From Elusimicrobia bacterium UBA5214 (lineage in GTDB: Bacteria > Elusimicrobiota > UBA5214), in NCBI GenBank assembly GCA_002412545.1, contig DHVG01000013.1, forward strand, positions 221,849-253,550: a stretch of 31,702 nt of DNA, given 5' to 3'. Of this stretch, positions 21,892-30,145 are shown one piece after another (the stretch's first letter is position 1; the number at the start of each line of letters is the position of its first letter). The notes below the pieces were generated by a model. It was not told the origin of the DNA. It did no database searches and saw only the letters and a program-made list of their open reading frames with translations. Both the position numbers and the translations under genes were made by a program.

Positions 21892-23487
21892 GTCCTTATT
21901 TGCGGAAAATTTTATTGATGCTTTAATAAATTCACGGAAAAGAGGATGTGCTCTCACCGGTCGGGATTTGAATTCGGGATGAAATTGGACAGCAACAAAC
22001 CAAGGGTGATTTTTGAGTTCAACAATTTCGGCAAGTTTTCTCTTCTCATATTCTCCGGTAACACCCAGTCCATAAGATTCTAATGTTTTTCTAAATTTAT
22101 TGTTCAACTCATAGCGATGCCGATGCCGTTCAAAGATTAAATCTTTTTTATAGGCGAGATGGGCTAAAGAACCTTTCTTGATTTTGCAGGGATATTTTCC
22201 CAGACGCATCGTTCCGCCTTTTTGGGAAACTTTTTTCTGTTCAGGTAAGAGGTCAATTACCGGGTAAGATGTCTGCGGATTAAACTCGGCACTATTCGCT
22301 CCCTTCATTCCACAGACATTACGGGCAAATTCAATTACTGCACATTGCATACCTAAACAGATACCCAAGAAAGGTATTTTCTTTTCTCGTGCATAGCTCA
22401 CGGTATTTATTTTACCTTCAATACCCCGGTCACCAAATCCACCCGGGATTAAAATTCCGTCAGCATCGTGCAATTCTTTTTCTAAATTTTCTTTCTCTAC
22501 ATTTACATATTTTATTTTTGTTTTTACTTTGTTGGCAATACCACCGTGGTTTAATGCTTCCCAGATACTTTTATAAGCATCTTTCAGTTGGGTATATTTC
22601 CCAGCAATGGCAATGGTTACTGTCCCTTGAGGTTTACTTATTCGCTCAATAATCTTTTCCCATTCAAAGAGGTCTTTCTTTTTCACCTTTAAAGAAAGTA
22701 ATTCAAGTATCAACTGGTCAAGTTTTTCTTTTCTAAAAGTTAGCGGAACTTCATAGATACTTGCTGCTACATCTCTCTCTTCAATTACTGATTCTTCCTG
22801 AACATTACAGAAAAGGGCGATTTTCTTTTTTGATTCTTCACTTAACGGTTTCTCGGTCCGACAGATAATTATTTGTGGTTCAATACCAATTTCTCTTAGT
22901 TTAGCAACACTCTGCTGGGTAGGTTTAGTTTTCATTTCTTCCGCCGCACGAATATAAGGAACTAAAGTCACATGAATATAACAAACATTATCCGGACCGA
23001 CATCCTGTCGGAACTGTCTTATCGCCTCAAGAAAAGGTAAACCCTCAATATCACCGGTCGTCCCTCCAACTTCCACAATAACAATATCACAGTTGTTACC
23101 CAATTTCTTGATTCGTGATTTAATTTCATCGGTAATATGCGGGATTACTTGCACGGTTTTTCCTAAAAAGTCACCTTTTCTTTCTTTAGTAATAATTGCA
23201 TCATAAATCATCCCGCTGGTGATATTATTATCTTGAGTTAAATTGGTATCCAGGAATCTTTCGTAATGGCCTAAGTCCAAATCGGTCTCCGCACCATCTT
23301 CGGTAACAAATACTTCGCCGTGCTGGAACGGACTCATTGTTCCTGGGTCGACATTCAAATAGGGGTCAATTTTTAGAATGCTTACCCGTAAGCCACAACT
23401 TTTCAATAAACAACCAATAGATGCTGCAGTGATTCCTTTACCCAATGAAGAAACTACACCACCAGTAACGAAAATATATTTAGTCAT
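21877..23487 (-). CDS. pyrG: CTP synthase
   Basis: 536 residues. Makes CTP from UTP, ATP and glutamine. The N-terminal synthetase domain starts TKYIFVTGGVVSSLGKGITAAS, with VGGTTGDIEGLPFLEA and AAEEMKTKPTQQSV. The C-terminal class I amidotransferase has GGFGDRG, the nucleophile in FLGICLGMQCAVIEF, and HPEFKSRP. Full length, no inserted repeat seen. Start ATG has only a weak GGGG-type site upstream, in a repeat-rich gap. Last gene of the amidotransferase block. Confidence 0.97.
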   Translation of the reverse strand: MTKYIFVTGGVVSSLGKGITAASIGCLLKSCGLRVSILKIDPYLNVDPGTMSPFQHGEVFVTEDGAETDLDLGHYERFLDTNLTQDNNITSGMIYDAIITKERKGDFLGKTVQVIPHITDEIKSRIKKLGNNCDIVIVEVGGTTGDIEGLPFLEAIRQFRQDVGPDNVCYIHVTLVPYIRAAEEMKTKPTQQSVAKLREIGIEPQIIICRTEKPLSEESKKKIALFCNVQEESVIEERDVAASIYEVPLTFRKEKLDQLILELLSLKVKKKDLFEWEKIIERISKPQGTVTIAIAGKYTQLKDAYKSIWEALNHGGIANKVKTKIKYVNVEKENLEKELHDADGILIPGGFGDRGIEGKINTVSYAREKKIPFLGICLGMQCAVIEFARNVCGMKGANSAEFNPQTSYPVIDLLPEQKKVSQKGGTMRLGKYPCKIKKGSLAHLAYKKDLIFERHRHRYELNNKFRKTLESYGLGVTGEYEKRKLAEIVELKNHPWFVAVQFHPEFKSRPVRAHPLFREFIKASIKFSANKDLTKV

Positions 23488-23600
23488 CTATACAACCCCA
23501 TTTGATTACAGCGATTTTGAGAAGACGATTACAACGATATACCGGATAAAGATTTATCGCTGACATCTTTAGTTTTCTATCGCTGTCATCATACTTTTGT
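23488..23600. repeat. GATTACAGCGAT-type repeats before pyrG
   Basis: The 113-base gap holds GACAGCGATAGAAAA, GTCAGCGATAAAT, ATCGTTGTAATCG and ATCGCTGTAATC on the minus strand. No promoter or terminator recognised. Confidence 0.6.
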
Positions 23601-24962
23601 TTATTTAATTGGATAATCACCAGTAAAACAAGCTACACAAAATTGTTCTTTAGGTAAACCCGTAGCACGAATTAAACCTTCTAAACTAAGATAATGTAAA
23701 CTATCTACACCAATAAAATCACGAATTTCTTTTACACTATGGGTAGAAGCAATCAATTCTTTTTCGGTCGGGGTATCAATTCCATAAAAACAAGGACATT
23801 TAATCGGAGGACAACTAATACAAAGATGGATTTCTTTTGCCCCAGCATTTTTTAACATCTGCATCAATTTTCTGCTGGTCGTCCCACGCACAATTGAATC
23901 ATCAATTACCACGATTTTTTTTCCATTAATAATATCTCTTACCGGGTTATATTTTATTTTTGCTCCGAAATCGCGGATTGATTGTTTAGGTTCAATAAAT
24001 GTCCTGCCGACATAGTGATTACGAATTAAACCCGTCTCATAAGGTATTTTTGATACTTCAGCATAACCTACCGCCGCTGAATTTGCTGAATCGGGTACCG
24101 GAATAACAATGTCAGCTTTGATTTTGTTTTCTTTGAACAACTCGTAACCTAAATTTTTTCTTACCAGATGGACATTCCGGTCTAAGATTCTGGAATCCGG
24201 ACGAGAAAAATAAATATATTCAAAAATACAGAAAGCATGCTTGCCCCGCACCATCTTGGTGTGGAGTTTACCATCAAAAAAGATAGATTTTATTCCCTGA
24301 GCATTAACAATTACAATTTCTCCTGGTTCTATTTCACGGATATATTTTGCACCAATTAAATCAAAAGCCGATGATTCGGAAGCAAAAACATAGCCCCCAT
24401 CAATTTCACCCATACACAAAGGTCTTACCCCGTAAGGGTCACGAGCAGCAATTAGTTCTTTCCGGGTCATAAAAAGTAAAGAATAAGCACCCTTAATCTG
24501 GCGTAAAGTCCACGGTAAATCATGTTCTAACGAATTTGTCCAACCGCAAGCAAGTAGTTGAGGAATAATTTCGGTATCGGCGGTAGTCTGAAAATTACAG
24601 CCCCGACGAATAAGTTCCCGGCGTAAATTGTCGGCATTAAGCAAATTTCCGTTATGGGCAACTGCTAAATCGCCAACATCCTGACGGTACTCAACCAGAA
24701 TTGGCTGCATATCACGTTTCGTATCCGCACCAGCAGTTGAGTATCTTGTATGCCCAATGGCTAAATTCCCATGTAGTTTATCCAAAACTTCCTGGCTGAA
24801 TACATCAGCAACTAAACCTACTCCCAAATAAGGATAAAGTTTTTCGCCGTCCGAACTGACAATCCCGGCAGATTCCTGTCCACGATGTTGTAAAGCATAA
24901 AGTCCAAGATAGGTTAATCTGGTAGCTTCCGGATGATTATAAACACCAAATATTCCACACAT
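23601..24962 (-). CDS. purF: Amidophosphoribosyltransferase
   Basis: 453 residues from the ATG at 24962. First committed purine step: PRPP and glutamine to phosphoribosylamine. The start is fixed because the class II nucleophile must be the residue after Met: MCGIFGVYNHPEA. A longer frame to 25013 would put 17 repeat-encoded residues before it. Further motifs: ALQHRGQESAGI, IGHTRYSTAG, AHNGNLLN and the PRPP loop KKIVVIDDSIVRGTT. Four Cys near the C-terminus (CISCPPIKCPC, EQFCVACF) match the iron-sulfur-containing purF group. No Shine-Dalgarno visible; a TTTAGCGT array precedes the start. Confidence 0.97.
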   Translation of the reverse strand: MCGIFGVYNHPEATRLTYLGLYALQHRGQESAGIVSSDGEKLYPYLGVGLVADVFSQEVLDKLHGNLAIGHTRYSTAGADTKRDMQPILVEYRQDVGDLAVAHNGNLLNADNLRRELIRRGCNFQTTADTEIIPQLLACGWTNSLEHDLPWTLRQIKGAYSLLFMTRKELIAARDPYGVRPLCMGEIDGGYVFASESSAFDLIGAKYIREIEPGEIVIVNAQGIKSIFFDGKLHTKMVRGKHAFCIFEYIYFSRPDSRILDRNVHLVRKNLGYELFKENKIKADIVIPVPDSANSAAVGYAEVSKIPYETGLIRNHYVGRTFIEPKQSIRDFGAKIKYNPVRDIINGKKIVVIDDSIVRGTTSRKLMQMLKNAGAKEIHLCISCPPIKCPCFYGIDTPTEKELIASTHSVKEIRDFIGVDSLHYLSLEGLIRATGLPKEQFCVACFTGDYPIK

Positions 24963-25094
24963 ATACGCTAAAACGCTAAATCCCGCTAAACCGCCAAATG
25001 AAATTCTCCGCAAAGACCGCTAAGAAAATCTTTTATCGTTCTTTGTGCCAATTTTGCGTTCTTTGCGTTGGTTCTTTTTGGCGCTTTTGCGATT
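24963..25094. repeat. 8-9 bp arrays before purF
   Basis: Minus strand: AACGCAAAG-AACGCAAAA further upstream and TTTAGCGT-TTTAGCGT directly before the start codon. No promoter seen, so purF probably depends on the hisF transcript. Confidence 0.7.
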
Positions 25095-25937
25095 TCAGAT
25101 TCTAACTGGTAGACCTTTATTTTTGAGATATTTTTTTGTTTCCCGAATTGAGTATTTACCATAATGAAAAATAGATGCGGCAAGTACTGCATCGGCTTTA
25201 CCGGTAGTCAACGCCTGATAAAGATGTTCCGGATTACCCGCACCACCGGAAGCAATTACCGGAATATTTACTGCCTCAGAAATTGCTCTGGTCAACTCCA
25301 AATCGTATCCTTCCTGTGTCCCGTCCGCATCCATACTGGTAAGCAGTATTTCACCAGCACCTAATTTTTCTACTTTCTTTGCCCATTTTACTGCATCTAA
25401 TCCGGTCGGTTTAGTCCCGCCGTAAGTGTAAACTCGCCACCTTCCAGAATGTTGCAGGTTACAAGTTGCAAGTTGCAAGTTAGTTGATTTCTCTTTTTTA
25501 TTTCTACCTGAAACCTGAAACTTGAAACTTGAAACTTTTTTTTTGGCATCAATGGCGACGACAATACATTGACTACCAAAACTTTCCGCCCCTGCTTTAA
25601 CTAAAAGAGGATTTTCTACCGCTGCCGTATTCAAAGAAACCTTATCCGCACCGGATTTCAAAAGAATTCTTATATCTTCAATACCTCTAATTCCTCCGCC
25701 GACAGTTAAAGGAATAAAAACTCTTTCGGCAGTTTTTTCTACTACCTTCACAATTGTTTTCCGTTTTTCAATACTGGCAGTGATATCCAGGAAAACAATC
25801 TCATCGGCTCCTTCCTGACTATAAACCGCGGCACTTTCTACCGGGTCACCGGCATCTTTCAGGTTGACAAAATTTATCCCTTTCACTACCCGGCCATTTT
25901 TAACATCAAGACAGGGGATTATTCTCTTAGTTAACAT
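25095..25937 (-). CDS. hisF: Imidazole glycerol phosphate synthase, cyclase subunit, with a repeat-derived insert
   Basis: 280 residues, about 28 longer than usual. Converts PRFAR and ammonia to imidazole glycerol phosphate and AICAR. Catalytic Asp11 (PCLDVKNGRVVKG) and Asp130 (VVAIDAKKK) are present, with TVGGGIR and ASGGAGNPEHL phosphate sites. Residues about 134-166 (SSFKFQVSGRN...TNLQLATCNLQHSG) are extra. They come from two 7-bp arrays and sit right after catalytic Asp130, before WRVYTYGGTKPTG, in what is a short loop in known enzymes. Whether the enzyme tolerates this should be tested. Start ATG behind a GGGGGG tract. Confidence 0.95.
   Translation of the reverse strand: MLTKRIIPCLDVKNGRVVKGINFVNLKDAGDPVESAAVYSQEGADEIVFLDITASIEKRKTIVKVVEKTAERVFIPLTVGGGIRGIEDIRILLKSGADKVSLNTAAVENPLLVKAGAESFGSQCIVVAIDAKKKVSSFKFQVSGRNKKEKSTNLQLATCNLQHSGRWRVYTYGGTKPTGLDAVKWAKKVEKLGAGEILLTSMDADGTQEGYDLELTRAISEAVNIPVIASGGAGNPEHLYQALTTGKADAVLAASIFHYGKYSIRETKKYLKNKGLPVRI
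25450..25537. repeat. Two 7-bp arrays inside hisF
   Basis: Coding-strand units AAGTTTC (three, then AGGTTTC) and, 30 bases on, AACTTGC (two, then AACTTGT, AACCTGC). Translated as SFKFQVS and NLQLATC. Each keeps the frame. Confidence 0.92.
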
Positions 25938-25944
25938 AGTTTTA

Positions 25945-25998
25945 GTGTCCCCCCACCTTAATCCTCCCCCTGAGATGGGGGAGGGTAGGGTGAGGGTG
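25945..25998. repeat. CCCTCACCCT/GGGGGAGGG element between hisH and hisF
   Basis: CCTCCCCCTGAGATGGGGGAGG palindrome-like core flanked by CCCCACC and GGGTGAGGG. Same family as 9001-9060. Confidence 0.75.
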
Positions 25999-26011
25999 GA
26001 ATTAATCTTTT

Positions 26012-26623
26012 TCAGTAAGAACTAAAATTTTTCAGAATTCTTAGACCTAAAGGTCCGCTTCGCTCGGGATGAAATTGGACACCAAAAAGATTACCTCTTC
26101 CAACCACCGAAACAAACTTTTCACTATAATCAGTAGTAGCAAGAATAATATTTTTATCTTTCGGAACTACATAGTAAGAATGCACAAAATAGAAGTAAGA
26201 ACCGTCTGGTACTCCTCTAAAAAGTGGTAAGTGGTAAGTGGTGAGTGGTGAGTAGTGAACTGCATTCCATCCCATATGGGGTATTTTCAACTTTTGGGTA
26301 AACTTTTTTACTTTACCTTTGATAATATCTAATCCTTTATGTCTGCCGTGTTCTTCACTTTCGCTGAACAATAATTGTAATCCTAAACAGATACCTAAGA
26401 AATGTTTATTCTCTTTGACTACTTGACGAATAACCGGAATGAGTCCTAAATCTTTAAGATTACGCATCCCTTGGGCGAAAGCACCGACACCGGGCAGAAT
26501 TACTCTCTCCGCCTGTTCAATTATCTTCTTATCGGAAGTAACCCTTGCCGGGATACCCAACTTTGATAAAGCATTATAAATACTTTTTAAGTTTCCTAAA
26601 CCGTAATCAATAATCGCAATCAA
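26012..26623 (-). CDS. hisH: Imidazole glycerol phosphate synthase, glutaminase subunit
   Basis: 203 residues from a TTG start at 26623 that overlaps the purL stop (TTGA) and has GGAG six bases upstream; a TTG at 26635 is also possible. Class I amidotransferase supplying ammonia to HisF. Using numbering from 26635: Cys83 in GICLGLQLL, His189 and Glu191 in GVQFHPERSG; PHMGWN and VHSYY are HisH signatures. Residues about 126-139 (VHYSPLTTYHLPLF) come from a 7-bp array that replaces or extends the usual short linker. hisH and hisF are the only his genes here; their by-product AICAR enters purine synthesis, which explains their place in a purine cluster. Confidence 0.95.
   Translation of the reverse strand: MIAIIDYGLGNLKSIYNALSKLGIPARVTSDKKIIEQAERVILPGVGAFAQGMRNLKDLGLIPVIRQVVKENKHFLGICLGLQLLFSESEEHGRHKGLDIIKGKVKKFTQKLKIPHMGWNAVHYSPLTTYHLPLFRGVPDGSYFYFVHSYYVVPKDKNIILATTDYSEKFVSVVGRGNLFGVQFHPERSGPLGLRILKNFSSY
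26223..26258. repeat. 7-bp array inside hisH
   Basis: Plus-strand units AGTGGTA, AGTGGTA, AGTGGTG, AGTGGTG, AGTAGTG. Coding translation HYSPLTTYHLPL. In frame. Confidence 0.9.
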
Positions 26624-28875
26624 TCCTGTCTCCAACTATTTTCTAATTTGTCTAATGGTAAATCAATTACTTTTCTTTTATCGGTTTCAATTATTAATCT
26701 TTCTCCACCAGTTTTACCAATTATTCTTAAAGGTGTATTATTTTTTTGGGCAATAGATTTAATTTTATTCACTGCACTTTTTTTTGCCGAAAGGACAATC
26801 CTTGACTGTGTTTCCCCAAAAAGGAGTGCATCTGTCTTCAGAGCAGAAGGTAGATTGTCAATCTTGCATCCAATCTTCTTTTCCCGGTTATCGGTAGACC
26901 ATGACCTACGGGAAATACAACATTCGGCTAAAGCCACGGCTAAGCCCCCTTCGGAACAATCATGTGCCGAATTAACTAAACCTTGATTGATTACTTCCAA
27001 TGTTGTCTTCTGCACCGATTTTTCCAATTCCAAATCTAATTCCGGGATTTCACCTTTAACCAAACTATGTATTTCTTTCAGATACTCGCTCCCACCTAAC
27101 TCCTCTTTACATATACCTAAAAGAATAATTTCATCTCCCTCATTTTTGAAATATTGATTACAGCGCTGGTTAATATCCGGCAAAATACCAACCATACCAA
27201 TCGTCGGTGTAGGATAAATTGCATCTTGTGGATTTTCGTTATAGAAAGAAACATTACCGCTGACTACCGGGATTTGAAAAAACTGACAAACATCGGTTAT
27301 TCCTCTAATACATTCTTTGAATTGCCAGTAACGGTCCGGTTTATCCGGATTAGCAAAATTAAGACAATCAGTAATCCCTGCCGGTTCGGCACCGACACAA
27401 ACTAAATTACGCATCGCTTCGGCAACCGCAATCTCTGCTCCCCGGTAGGGATTAAGGTAACAATAACGACTATTACAATCAGTAGTCACCGCAATACCTT
27501 TGAGGTGAGTACCTCCTCCGAGGTGAGTACCTCTACCGTTTTCTTTCAATCTCAGCACTGCCGCATCTGAACCGGGTAAGACAACCGTATTCGTCTGGAC
27601 CATATGGTCATACTGCCGGTAAACCCATTCTTTACTGGCAATATTCGGTGAACTTAAAAGTTTAAGTAAAACTTGATTAAAATTCTTCGGTAAGGAAATT
27701 TTATCTAAATCTAATTTTTTTATCTCGTCAAGATAATCCGGCTTTTTACTCGCTAAATCATAAACTGGTGGATTAGCTAAAGCATCAGCCGGGATTTGAG
27801 CAACAACTTTACCTCTGTCTTTCACTCTTACCATTCGGTCAGCGGTAACTTTACCGATTACTACTGCGTTTAAGTCCCACTTAGCAAAAATATTCTGGAT
27901 TTCTTTTTCTTTACCTTTTTTTACACAAGCAAGCATCCTTTCCTGTGATTCAGAAATCATTACTTCCCAGGATTCCATTCCTTTTTCTCTCCGGGGAACA
28001 TTTTGCAGTTCAATTTCTATACCACTACCACCAGCAGCAGCCATCTCACTGGTTGCACAGGTTAATCCTCCCGCACCCATATCTTTTATCCCGACAATGT
28101 CACCGGTATTGATTGCTTCTAAAGTTGCTTCAATTAAACATTTTTCAGTAAAAGGGTCACCAATCTGGACACTCGGTCTTTTTTCTTCATTTGAGGTGAT
28201 TACCTCATTACAGAATTCCTGTGAAGCAAGCACACTGCAACCACCGATACCATCGCGTCCGGTACTTGCACCAACATAAAGAATGGAATTACCCACACCG
28301 GTAGCACGGGCACGGGCAAGTTTATTTCTTTTTGCAATACCAATACTCATTACATTGACCAAACAGTTACCACTATAACAGGATTCAAAATATATTTCTC
28401 CGCCTACAGTTGGCACACCAAGACAATTACCGTAAAACTGTATTCCATCAACAACACCGTGCAAAAGGAATTTATTATAGGAATCAGTAAGTGGACCGAA
28501 GCGTAAAGAATCCATTAAGGCAATCGGTCGTGCACCGGTAGTAAAAATATCGCGGATAATCCCTCCGACACCGGTAGCGGCACCTTGTTTCGGTTCAATC
28601 TGTGAAGGATGATTATGACTTTCCATTTTGAAAATAACCGCTAAATCATCAAGAACAATACCTCCGGCATCTTCACCGACTAAAACTTTATATTTACCTT
28701 CCCGTGGCAAAAAACGAAGATACTTTTTTGACCTTGAATAGGAACAATGTTCCGACCATTCTACCGAAAACATTGCTAATTCAGTAATCGTCGGTTCTCT
28801 TTTAAGAATTTTTAATATTTTCTGGTAATCTTCGTCTCTTAACCCTAAGGAATGATATATTTCTGGTTTAATCAT
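26620..28875 (-). CDS. purL: Phosphoribosylformylglycinamidine synthase, PurL subunit (small form)
   Basis: 751 residues, the short PurL that works with PurS and PurQ to make FGAM from FGAR. Motifs WSEHCSYSRSKKYLR (40-54), MESHNHPSQIEP (84-95), GAATGVGGIIRDI, GIGGCSVLAS, GDPFTEK, DCSEGGLAVALAE. It carries two insertions linked to the GAGGTGANTACCTC palindrome: GRGTHLGGGTHL before KGIAVTTDCN (two copies) and NEVITSNEEKR before PSVQIGDP. Start ATG has no Shine-Dalgarno; an ACGCTAAA repeat precedes it. Confidence 0.97.
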   Translation of the reverse strand: MIKPEIYHSLGLRDEDYQKILKILKREPTITELAMFSVEWSEHCSYSRSKKYLRFLPREGKYKVLVGEDAGGIVLDDLAVIFKMESHNHPSQIEPKQGAATGVGGIIRDIFTTGARPIALMDSLRFGPLTDSYNKFLLHGVVDGIQFYGNCLGVPTVGGEIYFESCYSGNCLVNVMSIGIAKRNKLARARATGVGNSILYVGASTGRDGIGGCSVLASQEFCNEVITSNEEKRPSVQIGDPFTEKCLIEATLEAINTGDIVGIKDMGAGGLTCATSEMAAAGGSGIEIELQNVPRREKGMESWEVMISESQERMLACVKKGKEKEIQNIFAKWDLNAVVIGKVTADRMVRVKDRGKVVAQIPADALANPPVYDLASKKPDYLDEIKKLDLDKISLPKNFNQVLLKLLSSPNIASKEWVYRQYDHMVQTNTVVLPGSDAAVLRLKENGRGTHLGGGTHLKGIAVTTDCNSRYCYLNPYRGAEIAVAEAMRNLVCVGAEPAGITDCLNFANPDKPDRYWQFKECIRGITDVCQFFQIPVVSGNVSFYNENPQDAIYPTPTIGMVGILPDINQRCNQYFKNEGDEIILLGICKEELGGSEYLKEIHSLVKGEIPELDLELEKSVQKTTLEVINQGLVNSAHDCSEGGLAVALAECCISRRSWSTDNREKKIGCKIDNLPSALKTDALLFGETQSRIVLSAKKSAVNKIKSIAQKNNTPLRIIGKTGGERLIIETDKRKVIDLPLDKLENSWRQD
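27502..27533. repeat. GAGGTGANTACCTC palindrome, two tandem copies inside purL
   Basis: GAGGTGAGTACCTC at 27502-27515 and again at 27520-27533, encoding GTHLGGGTHL. Other copies are at 5530-5543, 28193-28206 and 31211-31224. Confidence 0.92.
28193..28206. repeat. GAGGTGANTACCTC palindrome inside purL (third copy)
   Basis: GAGGTGATTACCTC, encoding EVITS in the segment CNEVITSNEEKR. In frame. Confidence 0.9.
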
Positions 28876-28920
28876 AATAAATTTAGCGTTTTGGCGACAA
28901 TTTAGCGCTTTTGCGTGAAT
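28876..28920. repeat. ACGCTAAA repeats at the purQ-purL junction
   Basis: Minus strand GCGCTAAA, TCGCC, AAAACGCTAAA. The last codons of purQ (ending TQKR, stop) are made of this repeat, and the purL start follows directly with no ribosome site. Confidence 0.7.
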
Positions 28921-29603
28921 TTAACTATTGACTTAAAAATAAAAAGTCCGTCTTCTGAACCAAGGGCTTTTTCTGCACTTCTTTCCGGATGGGGCATCAT
29001 CCCTAAAACATTACCTTGTTTATTGATAATTCCGGCAATATTGTCAATTGCACCGTTCGGATTATATTTTTCATTAATCTCACCGGAAGCAGAACAATAA
29101 CGAAAAACAACCTGCTGATTTCTTTTCAATTCTTCCAAACTGTTTTTATCAAGATAATAATTTCCTTCATTATGTGCAATCGGTATTTTCAGAACTTGTT
29201 TCTTCGCATAAAGGTTAGTAAAAGAAGTGTTATTTTTTTCCACTCGTAAACATACATTTTCACAGATAAAGCGCAGATTTTTATTCCGTAACATCGCTCC
29301 GGGTAAAAGACCGGCTTCTAACAAAATCTGGAAACCGTTACAGATGCCAATTACTAATCCCCCTTTTTCGGCAAATTCTTTTACTGCATTCATTACCGGT
29401 GAAAACCGTGCTACTGCACCGGTACGCAAATAGTCACCATAACTGAACCCGCCGGGTAAAACAATACAATCAAAACCAGAAATTTTTGTTTCTTTATGCC
29501 AGATGTATTCAACCGGCTGGTTTAAGACATCCTTGATTACATAAAAACAGTCCTGGTCACAATTTGACCCGGGAAAAACAACTACACCAAACTTTATCAT
29601 CAT
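28902..29603 (-). CDS. purQ: Phosphoribosylformylglycinamidine synthase, PurQ glutaminase subunit
   Basis: 233 residues. Class I amidotransferase of the PurSQL complex: VVVFPGSNCDQDC at the N-terminus, Cys88 in VIGICNGFQILLEAG, and His205/Glu207 in MMPHPERSAE. Two adjacent ATG codons at the start; ribosome site weak. The last four residues come from repeat sequence. The order purS-purQ-purL downstream of guaA is consistent with one purine transcript. Confidence 0.97.
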   Translation of the reverse strand: MMIKFGVVVFPGSNCDQDCFYVIKDVLNQPVEYIWHKETKISGFDCIVLPGGFSYGDYLRTGAVARFSPVMNAVKEFAEKGGLVIGICNGFQILLEAGLLPGAMLRNKNLRFICENVCLRVEKNNTSFTNLYAKKQVLKIPIAHNEGNYYLDKNSLEELKRNQQVVFRYCSASGEINEKYNPNGAIDNIAGIINKQGNVLGMMPHPERSAEKALGSEDGLFIFKSIVKFTQKR

Positions 29604-29604
29604 T

Positions 29605-29665
29605 CGCTGAGAGCGCAGAATTTTCTCCGCGGATTCCGCGGAATAATATTTTTGCGTAATCTGCG
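29605..29665. repeat. About 62-bp dispersed repeat, copy 2
   Basis: CGCTGAGAGCGCAGAATTTT through CCGCGGATT to GCGTAATCTGCG; partner of 16597-16660. It fills the purS-purQ gap. Confidence 0.8.
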
Positions 29666-29672
29666 GATATTA

Positions 29673-29927
29673 TTATTTAATTTCTTTGAGACGGAATTTA
29701 TAATCTTCAATTATTGGGTTGGCTAATAATTTTTTACACATTTCATTAACCAGTTTTTCCGCCTTATTTTTATCGTTAACTTCCAACTTAATTGAGATTA
29801 GTTTACCGATTCGCAAATCTTTAATTACTTTTTGGTAACCCATTGACTCTAAGGCATGTTTAATCGTCAATCCCTGCGGGTCAGAAACTACTTTCTTCAA
29901 AGTAATATAAATTTCTGCTTCTAACAT
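29673..29927 (-). CDS. purS: Phosphoribosylformylglycinamidine synthase, PurS subunit
   Basis: 84 residues, the small structural subunit that links PurQ and PurL. EAEIYITLKKVVSDPQGLTIKHALESMGYQKVIKDLRIGKLISIKLE and CKKLLANPIIEDYKFRL are typical. Start ATG behind GGAGAGGAG. Its presence agrees with the short PurL. Confidence 0.95.
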   Translation of the reverse strand: MLEAEIYITLKKVVSDPQGLTIKHALESMGYQKVIKDLRIGKLISIKLEVNDKNKAEKLVNEMCKKLLANPIIEDYKFRLKEIK

Positions 29928-29940
29928 TCTCCTCTCCCTC

Positions 29941-30136
29941 GAGTAAAAAGTCTAAGTTCCGAGCGACCTTGAGACAGGCAGACCTTTCACACTTGCACTT
30001 TAGAGTTTCGGGGTTCCTCTCTGAACGATATCAGAGTTTTTGACGCTTCTCAGTGCTGGTCAAAAAATCATTGAGTGAAGAGAGGGTTCCCGAAACTCAT
30101 TTCTTTCCCTTGAAGCGAGGAACTGACTTTTTACTC
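29941..30136. repeat. About 196-bp foldback element between guaA and purS
   Basis: The terminal inverted repeats GAGTAAAAAGTC plus GTTCC (29941-29960 and 30119-30136) are nearly perfect. Inside are arms AGAGTTTCGGGG/CCCGAAACTC, AGAGAGG pairs, and TTTTTGAC/GTCAAAAA, so the whole element folds into one long stem. No coding potential and no guanine-riboswitch core. MITE-like, or a processing hairpin that uncouples guaA from purSQL. Confidence 0.85.
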
Positions 30137-30145
30137 TCTCCCCCC

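Noticed and set aside
25446..25540. HisF insert as an intein or group II intron fragment
   Set aside because: Only about 30 residues, made of 7-bp units, with no splicing motifs.
29928..30145. Guanine or PRPP riboswitch between guaA and purS
   Set aside because: No conserved aptamer core found; the sequence is explained by a foldback element.
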